From contig VBMR01000079.1 of NCBI GenBank assembly GCA_005878325.1, positions 1 through 15,419 of the forward strand: 15,419 nt of DNA, given 5' to 3'. Positions 1 through 8,142 of the stretch are shown in pieces. The notes under the pieces were generated by a model. That model worked only from the letters and a program-made list of their open reading frames with translations, searched no databases and was not told where the DNA came from. The translations under genes and the position numbers were made by a program. The DNA comes from Methanobacteriota archaeon. Its GTDB lineage: Archaea > Thermoplasmatota > Thermoplasmata > RBG-16-68-12. Every line of letters begins with the position of its first letter. Positions within the stretch are counted from its first letter, which is position 1.

Positions 1-153
1 GCCGGTGAGAGGCGTTCCCCGGAGGTCCGCGAGGCGCCGGGCTTCCCCGATGAGCTGCTGGCTGACGTCACGCAGCGCGCCCACCCGCGCTTCCAAGAAG
101 ACCCAAACCCCGTGAAAGTGGGACTTGTCCTCCAGGATGTGGCCGTCCGTCAC
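1..153 (-). CDS. fixB: Electron transfer flavoprotein alpha subunit, N-terminal part (runs off left edge)
   Basis: Reading the minus strand from GTG at 153 gives 51 residues without a stop up to the window edge. The stretch HGVWVFLEAR (residues 14-23) followed by a helix ending IGEARRLADL is the usual start of ETF alpha/FixB. The family pairs with ETF beta, binds FAD in its C-terminal half (outside this window) and passes electrons within the FixABCX complex. The GTG overlaps the TGA stop of the fixA gene (GTGA at 150-153), so translation is probably coupled. Identification rests on this N-terminal pattern plus position directly after ETF beta. The gene is cut by the window edge; nothing in the visible part looks damaged. 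Confidence 0.85.
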   Translation of the reverse strand, partial: MTDGHILEDKSHFHGVWVFLEARVGALRDVSQQLIGEARRLADLRGTPLTG

Positions 154-944
154 GGGGCGATCACCCGGTCCCGGAGGAGAGCCTCGAGCAGCGCCCGCAC
201 GGCTTCCTTCGGTTCGCCCGTGAAGATGCGACCCGCGCGGGGCGGGAGCTTCACCGTGTCCACCTTCGCGACGATCGTGGGCGAGTTGAACAGTCCGACC
301 TTCTTCGGATCGATCCCGACCTCCGCACAGGACCAGTGGACCAGCACTCCGCCCCGTTTCACCCGGATCTTCCCGGTCAACGTCGGAGATCGCGGCTTGT
401 TGCAGCCAAAGTTCACCGTGCACAGGGTCGGCAGCGCGGTCTCCCAGTACTCGGTCCCGTCCTCGGCGGTCCGCCGCGCGCGGACCTTTCCGTCCACGAT
501 CCGGATGTCCGAGACATAGGTGATCTGCGGCAGGTCCAGATGGCCGGCGATCCCGGGCCCTACATGTCCCGTCGAGGCGTCCGTCGTCTCCTCGCCGCAC
601 AGGATGAGGTCGTATCCGCCGATCTTCTGGATCGTCTCGCTCAGGGCGTACGCGGTCGGGACCGTGTCGGACCCTCCGAGGATCCGGTCCGTCAGGAGGA
701 CCGCACGGTCGGCTCCCATCGCGACGGCCCGCTCCAAGCTCTCGTCGAAGGACGTCGGGCCCATCGACAAGACGACGACCTCCGCGGCGTGACGCTCCTT
801 CAAGGTCAACGCGAGCTCGAGCGCGTTCGCGTCGGGCGGATTGATCTCGCTCGGGACACCGACGCGTTTCAGCGTCTGCGTGGCGGGGTCGACCTGGAGC
901 TCCTGGGCCTTCGGCACTTGTTTGATGCACACGACGATCCGCAT
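150..944 (-). CDS. fixA: Electron transfer flavoprotein beta subunit (FixA/EtfB)
   Basis: The protein has 264 residues from ATG 944, a normal length for the family. It opens with MRIVVCIKQVP, the typical ETF beta start, and carries the nucleotide-binding segments AVAMGADRAVLLTD and LILCGEETTDASTGHVGP seen in FixA-type subunits. Known role: with FixB it forms the flavin heterodimer; in FixABCX systems NAD(P)H oxidation is bifurcated to ferredoxin and quinone. A longer start is possible: GTG at 974 forms a GTGA overlap with the fixC stop and would add ten residues. ATG 944 was preferred because it matches the family N-terminus exactly. The gene lies between fixC and fixB in a tight operon. Assignment to the bifurcating group rests on the fixC partner, not on a biochemical signature that can be proven here. 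Confidence 0.93.
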   Translation of the reverse strand: MRIVVCIKQVPKAQELQVDPATQTLKRVGVPSEINPPDANALELALTLKERHAAEVVVLSMGPTSFDESLERAVAMGADRAVLLTDRILGGSDTVPTAYALSETIQKIGGYDLILCGEETTDASTGHVGPGIAGHLDLPQITYVSDIRIVDGKVRARRTAEDGTEYWETALPTLCTVNFGCNKPRSPTLTGKIRVKRGGVLVHWSCAEVGIDPKKVGLFNSPTIVAKVDTVKLPPRAGRIFTGEPKEAVRALLEALLRDRVIAP

Positions 945-970
945 CGGGCGGACCGCGGTCTCTTGGGCAC

Positions 971-2263
971 TCACATCGATCGGGCCCCCTGCAGCAGATC
1001 GAGGAGCAGCTTCCATTTCGGGATGTCCGCGGACGAAGCCTCGTCGAGGACGATCGAGAGGAGTCGATCCTTCCCGCTCCCGTCGACCGTGTAGAGGCGC
1101 TCCGCGATCTCCATCAGCATCCGCGGGTACATGCCAAACAGGCGCTCATTCTTCAGGAACAGCGGGGCCAGGCGGAACCGCTCGAGGTCCGTGAGCACAT
1201 TCCGCGCGCGGAGGAACCGATCGTAGGCCGCGAGGTTCGATGCGGTCATGCCCCCGGCGGCCCGCGCGTACTCCGCTGCCTCGCCTGCCGCGATCCCCGA
1301 GGCAATCGCGAGGTCCACCCCGCGGAACGTGTAGCCGTTGTTGATCAGGAAGCCCGCGGCGTCGCCCGCGACGAGGACCCCGTCTCCCCAGAGGCGCGGC
1401 GCCATGCTCGCTCCCAGCTCGGGAACGAGGTGCGCGCTGTACTCCAGGATCTTCCCTCCGCGAATCATTCGCTGCACGGCAGGATGCGTCCGGAATTTCG
1501 TCTGAAGCTCCGCGACTTCGATCTTCTTCCGGGCGAGATCCTCCGCGGACACGACCAGTCCCAAGGAGATCGTCGCGCGATTCGTGTAGAGGAAGCCGCC
1601 TCCGCGGAGACCCAGCGACGCCTGCCCGGCGAACACGAACGCGGCCCCTTCCTTCTGGCCCAGGCCGAACCGCTCCTGAATCGTCTCGGCGGGCAGTTCG
1701 ATCGTCTCCTTGACTCCCACGGAGACCTCTCGCGGCTCCAGGTCCGTTCGAAGCGCAGCGGCACGCACCAGGACCGAGGCCGCGCCCTCCGCAATCACGA
1801 CCAGGTCCGCTGCGACGCGATCGTTCGGGGCGACGGTGACTCCGCGGACGCGCCCGCCCTCCCGCCACAGGTCGTCCACGCGGATGCCCGTGACGAGCAT
1901 CGCACCCACGTCCTGCGCCTTCTTCGCGAGCCACGAATCGAACGCGGACCGCAAGGCGGTAAAGCTCGCCGTCCGACCCTGGGTCAATTTCGGCGATTCG
2001 AAGGAGACGCCGAGGGACGAGTCCTCGGTGAGGAACGCCAAGTTCTCCCGGACCACATAGCGCTCGACGGGACAGTCCTTCGCCCATTCCGGAAGGAGGT
2101 CTTGGAGGGCCCACGCGTACACGCGTCCGCCAAACATCCCTTTCGCTCCCGGCACCCGTCCGCGCTCGACGAGGAGGGTCGAGAATCCCTTGCGGGCGAG
2201 GGTCAGGGCCGCCGCGGAGCCCGCGGGGCCGGCTCCGACGACGATCGCGTCAAAACGTTCCAC
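971..2263 (-). CDS. fixC: FixC-type flavoprotein (ETF-quinone oxidoreductase family)
   Basis: This 430-residue FAD protein begins with a Rossmann fold: FDAIVVGAGPAGSAAA at residues 4-19, ending in LLVERG. The second FAD motif, GDAAGFLINNGYTFRGVDLA, lies near residue 300. Length and motifs match FixC, which accepts electrons from the FixAB flavin pair and passes them to the quinone pool at the membrane. It lacks the C-terminal ferredoxin domain of mitochondrial ETF-QO, as expected when a separate FixX supplies the cluster. The start chosen is GTG 2263, preceded by GGGAG (2267-2271) and by a TATA-like box near 2299-2306. An in-frame GTG at 2320 overlaps the V4R gene stop, but its 19 extra residues look unlike the family. 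The gene is the first fix gene of the minus-strand operon. Confidence 0.92.
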   Translation of the reverse strand: MERFDAIVVGAGPAGSAAALTLARKGFSTLLVERGRVPGAKGMFGGRVYAWALQDLLPEWAKDCPVERYVVRENLAFLTEDSSLGVSFESPKLTQGRTASFTALRSAFDSWLAKKAQDVGAMLVTGIRVDDLWREGGRVRGVTVAPNDRVAADLVVIAEGAASVLVRAAALRTDLEPREVSVGVKETIELPAETIQERFGLGQKEGAAFVFAGQASLGLRGGGFLYTNRATISLGLVVSAEDLARKKIEVAELQTKFRTHPAVQRMIRGGKILEYSAHLVPELGASMAPRLWGDGVLVAGDAAGFLINNGYTFRGVDLAIASGIAAGEAAEYARAAGGMTASNLAAYDRFLRARNVLTDLERFRLAPLFLKNERLFGMYPRMLMEIAERLYTVDGSGKDRLLSIVLDEASSADIPKWKLLLDLLQGARSM

Positions 2264-2298
2264 GTTCTCCCGCTTCCCGTCTCGGAAAAGCGGGCCGA

Positions 2299-2306
2299 AT
2301 AAAAGG
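2299..2306 (-). promoter_or_regulatory. TATA-like box for fixC
   Basis: Minus strand reads CTTTTATT in GC-rich surroundings, centred about 39 bases upstream of GTG 2263. A transcript starting about 26 bases downstream would have a short leader containing the GGGAG ribosome site. This suggests fixCAB can be transcribed separately from the V4R gene. Inference from spacing and base composition only. Confidence 0.4.
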
Positions 2307-2316
2307 CTTCTCCGAA

Positions 2317-2922
2317 TCACCCAAGTCGAGGCGGCGTCATCGCCCGGATCTCGAACTCGCAGCGATCATGCCCATGCGCGGCGCATGCGGTTTCCTCGCA
2401 CAGGACTTCGCGGTCCAGGAGGAACCGTCCGAGCCCTCCGATCCAACCGGACAGGAAGTGACAAACGGGTTTCTTCGACGTCCCATAGGCCCGGGCGAGG
2501 GGGCTGTTCTTGACCGTCAGCACGAGCCGGCCGTGGGCCGGATCGAACGTCGCGATATCGACCCGTCCCCACCCGAGGAGCGCCGCGGAGTCCATGATCC
2601 GCCGGGCGTTCGCGAGGCTCAACGGGGGCCCGCTCGGGATCTGGGATGCAAAAGGACTCATGCCATCGCGAGCGCTCCTCTCTCCCGCCAGGTAGAGGAT
2701 CCCCTTGGCCGAGCCGCCGATCGTCTCCTCGAGCTGCTTCTGGATGCTCGTGATCGCCTCGGGACGCACGATCACGCAGGGCACATTGGAAAGGAGGAGG
2801 ACCCCGGATTGCGTGTCCGTCGAAAGACGACCCAGGAGGAACTCGGCGGCCTTCTCGGGGGGAAGGGCGGAGAGGCTCTTGGGCAGGTTGCTCGTGGGGC
2901 TCCTCCGGTCACGCGCGGGCAT
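2317..2922 (-). CDS. V4R-domain protein (4-vinyl reductase-like small-molecule binding)
   Basis: The protein has 201 residues. The C-terminal half matches the V4R pattern: a GWGRVDIATFD strand, an NSPLARAYG segment, a helix with CHFLSGWIGG, and the terminal signature CAAHGHDRCEFEI (CxAxGxxxCxF). V4R domains bind small hydrophobic ligands or metals and occur as sensory modules or as accessory proteins. No DNA-binding or catalytic domain is visible; the first 30 residues are low-complexity and polar. The gene lies immediately upstream of fixC, with its TGA overlapping a GTG at 2320, so it may be co-transcribed with the fix genes. It might be a ligand-sensing partner or assembly factor for the ETF complex, but that is inference from position. 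ATG 2922 is the only good start; a GGAAGG lies upstream. Confidence 0.8.
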   Translation of the reverse strand: MPARDRRSPTSNLPKSLSALPPEKAAEFLLGRLSTDTQSGVLLLSNVPCVIVRPEAITSIQKQLEETIGGSAKGILYLAGERSARDGMSPFASQIPSGPPLSLANARRIMDSAALLGWGRVDIATFDPAHGRLVLTVKNSPLARAYGTSKKPVCHFLSGWIGGLGRFLLDREVLCEETACAAHGHDRCEFEIRAMTPPRLG

Positions 2923-2979
2923 TCGGAACGTGCCTTCCGTCGCTTCGTGCGCCGGATGGCGGGCGATGCCGGCGACAAT

Positions 2980-2988
2980 CCTATAGAA
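2980..2988 (-). promoter_or_regulatory. Possible TATA box for the V4R-fix operon
   Basis: Minus strand reads TTCTATAGG about 60 bases upstream of ATG 2922, the most AT-rich spot in the divergent intergenic region 2923-3077. It would give a leader of roughly 35 bases. Weak support. Confidence 0.3.
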
Positions 2989-3042
2989 CGTTTCTCCCTG
3001 GTTGCCTCCTCTGATAACGTGCGCCCTTGGGCGACCAACGGC

Positions 3043-3050
3043 TTCTTATC
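3043..3050 (+). promoter_or_regulatory. TATA-like box for the fixX-like gene
   Basis: TTCTTATC lies about 31 bases before ATG 3078 and would place transcription start only a few bases before the codon. It shares the intergenic region with the oppositely oriented V4R-fixCAB operon, so the two could be regulated together. Confidence 0.35.
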
Positions 3051-3077
3051 CGTCGTCCGTGCTTGACGACGTAGCGC

Positions 3078-3473
3078 ATGCCGGAACCCGCGAAGCCCGA
3101 GGCCACGAAGCTCCTCTCGGTCGACGAGCGCGTCGCCCTCGACCGAATCGAATTCGACGAAGAGCCCTTCATCACGGTGGACACGGACCTCTGTCGAACA
3201 TGCGACACGAAGCCCTGCCTCTACGTGTGTCCGTCCAAGGTGTACCGTCTCGACAAGGGGAACGTCAGGCGAATAGCTACGAGAGGCGGAGGGGGAGTTC
3301 GTGCAGGTTGCTCGTCTAGGTCTACTATTCGTGTCTCTCGGAATCGGAATTGTGATGGCCCTTGGCGGTACCGCGTCGGCGCTCACGTACACCGTGACGA
3401 CGCCGTATCGGGTCGACCACACCCTGGCAGCCGATGCGTCATGGAACGCCTACGAGTTGACCGCGCAGAATGA
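3078..3473 (+). pseudogene. fixX: FixX-like ferredoxin, truncated: only the first cysteine cluster remains
   Basis: From ATG 3078 the first ~62 residues look like FixX: an acidic strand FDEEPFITVD, then CRTCDTKPCLYVCP with cysteines 39, 42, 47 and 51 (CxxC-x4-C-x3-CP), then VYRLDKGN. A complete FixX continues with a YEGCLECGTCR-type second cluster and a tail near residue 95. Here the frame after about 3265 turns into Arg/Gly-rich sequence without that cluster and runs to a stop at 3473, overlapping the downstream gene out of frame. In the +2 frame around 3272-3315 a faint NSYE...SCRLL string resembles the missing part, so frame decay is possible as well as deletion. FixX normally docks on FixC to carry electrons. 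As written this product could hold at most part of its iron-sulfur sites. An assembly error is a live alternative. Confidence 0.7.
3287..3296 (+). promoter_or_regulatory. Ribosome binding site of the 3301 membrane protein
   Basis: GGAGGGGGAG sits five bases or so before GTG 3301, a strong archaeal Shine-Dalgarno match that decides the start of the next gene. It lies inside the span where fixX should encode its second cysteine cluster. Confidence 0.6.
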
Positions 3474-3912
3474 TCAACGGGTCACATACTCCATGACGAT
3501 CACGACTTCCGGCGCCTGCGCGATGATGTTCTTCATCAAAGGCCACGGCGTGACCCCGGAGTCCAAGTACTTCATCGCGTACTCCCAAGAGAACTGCGCG
3601 CAGTCGTACGCGAACACCTTCCCGGTGGGAAGCCGGGACGGCACGGACTTCACGGTGCTCATCCTGACGGACTACACGGGGGATGTGAACTACACGCTCG
3701 CCATCGACATCGCGTCGCCCGTGGTTCCGTCCTGGCTCACGGGGATCGGGGTCCTGGCCGTCATCGTGGTCGTTGGAGTCCTGATCCGCACCGTACGGCG
3801 CCGCCGCAGGGCCGCCCGCATGGCGTCGATGCCGCCCCTGGTTCCGGGATTTCCACCCGTCATGCCCCCGCCGGCGCCCCCGATGCAGCCGCCGCAGCCT
3901 CCGTCCGGGTAG
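3301..3912 (+). CDS. Secreted, C-terminally anchored membrane protein with proline-rich cytoplasmic tail
   Basis: The family was not recognised by name. The 203-residue product has clear architecture. A signal peptide covers residues 1-27 (LGLLFVSLGIGIVMALGG then TASA). An outside domain of about 115 residues is rich in beta strands, with two cysteines (GAC and ENC) that could pair. A membrane span follows (WLTGIGVLAVIVVVGVLI), then a polybasic RRRRRAAR stretch and a Pro/Met-rich tail ending PPQPPSG. The outer domain, with its VTYSMTITTSG and VNYTLAIDI strands, resembles pre-peptidase C-terminal/GOLD-like beta sandwiches common in archaeal surface proteins, by pattern only. The start is GTG 3301 because of the strong GGAGGGGGAG upstream. 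It follows the truncated fixX with no spacer of its own, and may depend on the fixX promoter. Confidence 0.72.
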   Translation: MQVARLGLLFVSLGIGIVMALGGTASALTYTVTTPYRVDHTLAADASWNAYELTAQNDQRVTYSMTITTSGACAMMFFIKGHGVTPESKYFIAYSQENCAQSYANTFPVGSRDGTDFTVLILTDYTGDVNYTLAIDIASPVVPSWLTGIGVLAVIVVVGVLIRTVRRRRRAARMASMPPLVPGFPPVMPPPAPPMQPPQPPSG

Positions 3913-3935
3913 TCGGACGGGCCTCGCAACGGGAG

Positions 3936-3944
3936 CCTAATAAG
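3936..3944 (+). promoter_or_regulatory. TATA-like box for lipA (leaderless geometry)
   Basis: CCTAATAAG is centred 27 bases before GTG 3967, which would put transcription start at the start codon. Leaderless transcripts are common in archaea of this type. Confidence 0.5.
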
Positions 3945-3966
3945 CGTGGCTCGCTTGTGAGGAGTT

Positions 3967-4861
<895 letters not shown>

Positions 4862-4863
<2 letters not shown>

Positions 4864-5980
4864 CCGGACGACGAAAGAGGGGCTCCTCCAGATCCTCGAC
4901 GCCGACGGGACGTACGACTCGAAGCTCGAGCCGAACCTGTCGCCCGACCTGCTGAAGACCGCATACCGACACCTCGTCCTCGTCCGCACCCTCGACACGC
5001 GGATGCTCTCCCTCCAACGGCAAGGCCGGATCGGCTTCTTCGTCCCGAGCTCCGGCGAGGAGGCGTGCCAGATTGGCAGCATGATGGCGCTCGAGCCGCG
5101 GGACTGGGTCTTTCCGGCCTATCGGGAACTGGGCGCCGCGATCTGGCGAGGGGTCCCCATCGAGACGGTGATCGCCCAGGCCTACGGGAACGCGAAGGAT
5201 GCGCAGAGAGGCCGGCAGATGCCGAGTCACTTCGGAGCTTCTGCGACCCACTTCGTCACGACGTCGAGCCCCGTGGGGACGCAGATCACCCAGGCGGTCG
5301 GAGCCGCATGGGCTGCGAAGCTCCGGAAGGAGGACGTGGTCACGCTCACGTTCTTCGGCGACGGCGCCACGAGCGAGGGGGACTTCCATGCGGGCATGAA
5401 CTTCGCCGGCGTCTTCAAGACGCCCACGATATTCTTCTGCAAGAACAACCAATGGGCCATCTCCGTCCCGGTCTCCCGCCAGACCGCCACGAAGACCCTT
5501 GCGGAGAAAGCCCGCGCGTACGGGATGGAAGGCATCCGCGTCGATGGCAACGACTTGCTCGCCGTGTACTCCACCACGAAGGCGGCCGTTGACAAGGCTC
5601 GGTCCGGGGGTGGACCGACGATGATCGAAGCGCTCACGTATCGAATGGGACCCCACTCGTCGAGCGATGACCCGACGCGGTACCGGTCGAAGGAGGAGGT
5701 CGAGTCGTGGGCCCGACGCGATCCGATCGACCGGATGCGGAAGTACCTTGAACTGAAGGGTCTGTGGACGAAGGACCGCGATGACGCGCTTCGCGCGGAG
5801 CTCGACGACCTGATCCAGACGACGATCAAGGAGGTCGAACGGCATCCTCCCCCTCCGATCGAGACGCTCTTCGAGGACGTATACGCGGAGATGACCCCGC
5901 AGATTCGGGAACAGCTCGAGGCGTTCCTCGCCTCGGGAGAGCGTCGCCGCCCGGAGATGCTCGACAAGTTCCCGCTGTGA
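4862..5980 (+). CDS. pdhA: Pyruvate/branched 2-oxoacid dehydrogenase E1 component, alpha subunit (start unresolved)
   Basis: The thiamine-diphosphate motif runs from GDGATSEGDF (from 5357) to CKNNQ about 30 residues on, and the loop YRMGPHSSSDDPTRYR matches the E1 alpha phosphorylation-loop region. Homology-like sequence extends upstream of the first in-frame ATG (5003): LLQILDADG at about 4883, then TAYRHLVLVRTLDTRM, the usual first helices. That frame is open back to 4832 but contains no ATG, GTG or TTG. A GTG at 4860, overlapping the lipA stop as GTGA, is in another frame and needs a -1 shift to enter E1 alpha. So either there is a one-base sequence error near 4865-4885, an unusual start, or an N-terminally short protein from 5003. 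The enzyme decarboxylates a 2-oxoacid and transfers the acyl group to lipoyl-E2. E1 beta, E2 and E3 are not in this window. Confidence 0.88.
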
Positions 5981-6549
5981 GCGGCATGGGCGACCCGTTG
6001 CGATCGGAGGAAGTCCCTCTCCGCGACGGTCGGAAGGTCGTGCTGAGGCCCGCGCGGATGGGGGACGCCGAGTCGACGTTGCGCAATGTGAATCGAGTCG
6101 GCCGGGAAGAAATCTACATCATGATGGAAGAGGTCCCCGGGATCGAAGTGGAACGGGCTTGGCTATCTGCCTTCGACGGCATCCGAAACGTCCTCTTCGT
6201 CGGCGTTGCGGGCAGTGAGGTCATCGGGGCCGCCGATTGCCATGGAGGCACGTTCCCGAAGGACCGGCATGTCGGAGGGATCGGCATCGCCATTCAGGAC
6301 GGATGGAGGGGGGTCGGCCTCGGTCGACGGATGATGGTGCGTCTCCTGGAATGGATGCGCGCGCGAGGCTTCTCGAAAGCGGAACTGGCCGTCTTTGCGA
6401 CGAACGAACGCGCGATTCGGCTCTACGAGTCCCTCGGCTTCACACGAGAGGGAATCCGGCGGCGACACGTCCGGATTCGCGGGGAGTATGTCGACGAGAT
6501 CCTGATGGGCCTTTGGCTCGGACCCGAGACCACGTCCGCGGCCCCGTGA
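5977..6549 (+). CDS. GNAT family N-acetyltransferase
   Basis: The protein has 190 residues from GTG 5977. The acetyl-CoA binding motif A is visible as GWRGVGLGRRMM and motif B as NERAIRLYESLGF, followed by a closing RRRHVRIRGEYVDEILMG strand-turn-strand. This layout is that of RimI/RimJ-like and YhhY-like acetyltransferases acting on protein N-termini, amino acids or small amines. The substrate cannot be read from sequence. The GTG overlaps the pdhA stop (GTGA at 5977-5980), indicating an operon with lipA and E1 alpha. ATG 5986 is an alternative start three codons downstream, without a better ribosome site. Whether it acts on the dehydrogenase is unknown. Confidence 0.88.
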   Translation: MSGMGDPLRSEEVPLRDGRKVVLRPARMGDAESTLRNVNRVGREEIYIMMEEVPGIEVERAWLSAFDGIRNVLFVGVAGSEVIGAADCHGGTFPKDRHVGGIGIAIQDGWRGVGLGRRMMVRLLEWMRARGFSKAELAVFATNERAIRLYESLGFTREGIRRRHVRIRGEYVDEILMGLWLGPETTSAAP

Positions 6550-6553
6550 GTCA

Positions 6554-6562
6554 TCCTTAAGT
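6554..6562 (+). promoter_or_regulatory. TATA-like box for the VOC gene
   Basis: TCCTTAAGT is centred 39 bases before ATG 6597. With a GGGGAG ribosome site at 6584-6589 this gives a short-leader promoter like that proposed for fixC. Confidence 0.35.
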
Positions 6563-6596
6563 GGTGGACGGGTCTTGCCACGCGGGGAGTTTTCAC

Positions 6597-7163
6597 ATGG
6601 CCCGACGCGCGAAGCGTGCACCGACGAAAAAGAGAACGGCTCGCCGACCGAAGCAGCGATCGACCGAGCCGGCGACGAGTCCGCAGGGACTGCGAACCGT
6701 GACGCCGTACCTGGTCATCGATGGCGCCTCGAAGGCCATCGACTTCTACAAAAAGGCCTTCGGAGCCAAGGAGATCGATCGATCCCCGATGCCCGACGGC
6801 ACCTTGATGCATGCGACGATCCGGATCGGGGATTCGATCATCATGATGTCCGACGAGATGCCCGGCGCGGACTCGAAGTCTCCGACGTCGGCGGGCGCGA
6901 CGACGGTCAACTTGCACATCTACTCGAACGCGGTCGACAAGCTCTGGAACCAGGCAATCAATGCGGGCGCGAAGCCGACGCTTCCCCTCGAGAATCAATT
7001 CTGGGGGGAACGGTACGGCAAGCTGCAGGATCCCTTCGGCCACATCTGGTCCGTCTCCATGGTGGTCAAGATGAGCGAGCAGGAGAAGGAAGCGAAGCGG
7101 CGGGCCGCCTTCGAGATGATGTCAGGGGGCGAGCATCCGGGCTCGGAGAAATCCTGGAGCTAG
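6597..7163 (+). CDS. VOC-fold (glyoxalase/PhnB-like) protein with basic N-terminal tail
   Basis: The 188-residue product carries a VOC fold from about residue 35: VTPYLVIDGASKAIDFYKKA, then a GTLMHATIRIGDSIIMMSDE strand pair, then QDPFGHIWSVS near the end. This order and spacing fits the PhnB-like branch of the glyoxalase/dioxygenase superfamily, of which many members have no assigned reaction. The unusual part is residues 1-25, mostly Arg, Lys, Ala and Thr (MARRAKRAPTKKRTARRPK), with no counterpart in the fold and likely disordered. The C-terminus adds a charged helix (MSEQEKEAKRRAAF). ATG 6597 has GGGGAG upstream at good spacing. The gene stands between the lipA group and the ABC transporter and probably has its own promoter. 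No metal-site assignment is made. Confidence 0.8.
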   Translation: MARRAKRAPTKKRTARRPKQRSTEPATSPQGLRTVTPYLVIDGASKAIDFYKKAFGAKEIDRSPMPDGTLMHATIRIGDSIIMMSDEMPGADSKSPTSAGATTVNLHIYSNAVDKLWNQAINAGAKPTLPLENQFWGERYGKLQDPFGHIWSVSMVVKMSEQEKEAKRRAAFEMMSGGEHPGSEKSWS

Positions 7164-7181
7164 GGCGACCCGAAATCTAGC

Positions 7182-7187
7182 TTTATA
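7182..7187 (+). promoter_or_regulatory. TATA box of the ABC exporter operon (leaderless)
   Basis: TTTATA inside CTTTATACG is the clearest archaeal TATA box in the window, centred about 27 bases before GTG 7212, with no Shine-Dalgarno needed. Transcription would begin at the start codon. Confidence 0.6.
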
Positions 7188-7211
7188 CGCGCCGTTCGCC
7201 TGCACCGGCCC

Positions 7212-8138
7212 GTGACCCAGGAGGCCCTCCGCGCCGCGGAGGTTCGGAAGGTGTATCGCGGCCGAATGGGGCCTGCGATCGAGGCGCTCCGCGGGGTTTC
7301 CCTCTCCCTCCGCCGCGGGGAGCGGGTCGCGCTCCTCGGTCGGAACGGCGCGGGGAAGACGACCTTCCTGCGGATTGCGTCGACCCTCCTGATCCCGACG
7401 TCGGGGACGATTCATGTCTTCGGCCTCGATGTGGTCGATGAACCCGAACGGGTGCGACCCCTCATCGCCGTCGTGCCGCAGGAGGGAAAACCGTTCTTCC
7501 ATCTGACCCCGCGCGAGCAGGTGTACGCCTACCTCCGGGCCCGGGGAATCCCTCGGGACGCCGCGAGGACGCGGACCGAGGAAGCGCTGGGAAAGATGGG
7601 ACTCGAGGAGGTCGGCGACCGCCTGAGCGTCACGCTGAGCGGCGGACAGAAGCAGCGGGCGATGGTCGCGACGGTCATGGCGACGGAATCGCCCCTCATG
7701 TTCTTGGACGAGCCCACGATTGGCCTCGACCCGTTCGCGAGACGGGCCGTCTGGAACGTGCTGCGGGATCTGACGCGCAAAGGGTCGACGGTCCTGCTCA
7801 CGACGCACTACCTCGACGAGGCCGAGGCCCTCTCCGAACGGTTGTACATCGTCGAGGAGGGGCGCATCCTCTTCGAAGGAACCGCGGAAAATGCGAAGCG
7901 GCAGATCGGCGGCACGCTGCGCGTCTCCATCGAGAACGGGGGCCACCAGCGGGACTTGTTCGAGTCCTTTGGCCATACGGTCGAGGAGGGGGACGTGTTG
8001 CATGTGATCACCGGGCCGGAGCGAATCCACGAGATCATGGACCTTGCGCTGCGAAACCGCCTCTCGGCCACCGTCGGTCCGGTGACCCTTGAGGAAGCGT
8101 TCCTCACGATCGTCGGTCGATCGATCGACGCGGAGTGA
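7212..8138 (+). CDS. ABC-2 type transporter, ATP-binding protein
   Basis: This is a 308-residue ATPase. Walker A is GRNGAGKTT (43-51), the Q-loop falls at VVPQEG (88-92), the signature is LSGGQ (142-146), Walker B is LMFLDEPT (162-169), and the H-loop is TTHYLDEAEA (His199). It has the short C-terminal extension seen in DrrA/CcmA/NodI-like subunits of ABC-2 exporters. It energises the two permeases encoded immediately downstream, with the ATPase on the cytoplasmic face. The substrate is unknown; relatives export drugs, polysaccharide or lipids. GTG 7212 is supported by the TATA box 27 bases upstream. The stop is followed four bases later by the first permease start. Confidence 0.95.
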   Translation: MTQEALRAAEVRKVYRGRMGPAIEALRGVSLSLRRGERVALLGRNGAGKTTFLRIASTLLIPTSGTIHVFGLDVVDEPERVRPLIAVVPQEGKPFFHLTPREQVYAYLRARGIPRDAARTRTEEALGKMGLEEVGDRLSVTLSGGQKQRAMVATVMATESPLMFLDEPTIGLDPFARRAVWNVLRDLTRKGSTVLLTTHYLDEAEALSERLYIVEEGRILFEGTAENAKRQIGGTLRVSIENGGHQRDLFESFGHTVEEGDVLHVITGPERIHEIMDLALRNRLSATVGPVTLEEAFLTIVGRSIDAE

Positions 8139-8142
8139 TCGG

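Noticed and set aside
2264..2320. Longer fixC start at GTG 2320, overlapping the V4R stop
   Set aside because: The 19 added residues do not resemble FixC N-termini, and GTG 2263 has a GGGAG ribosome site and TATA-like box.
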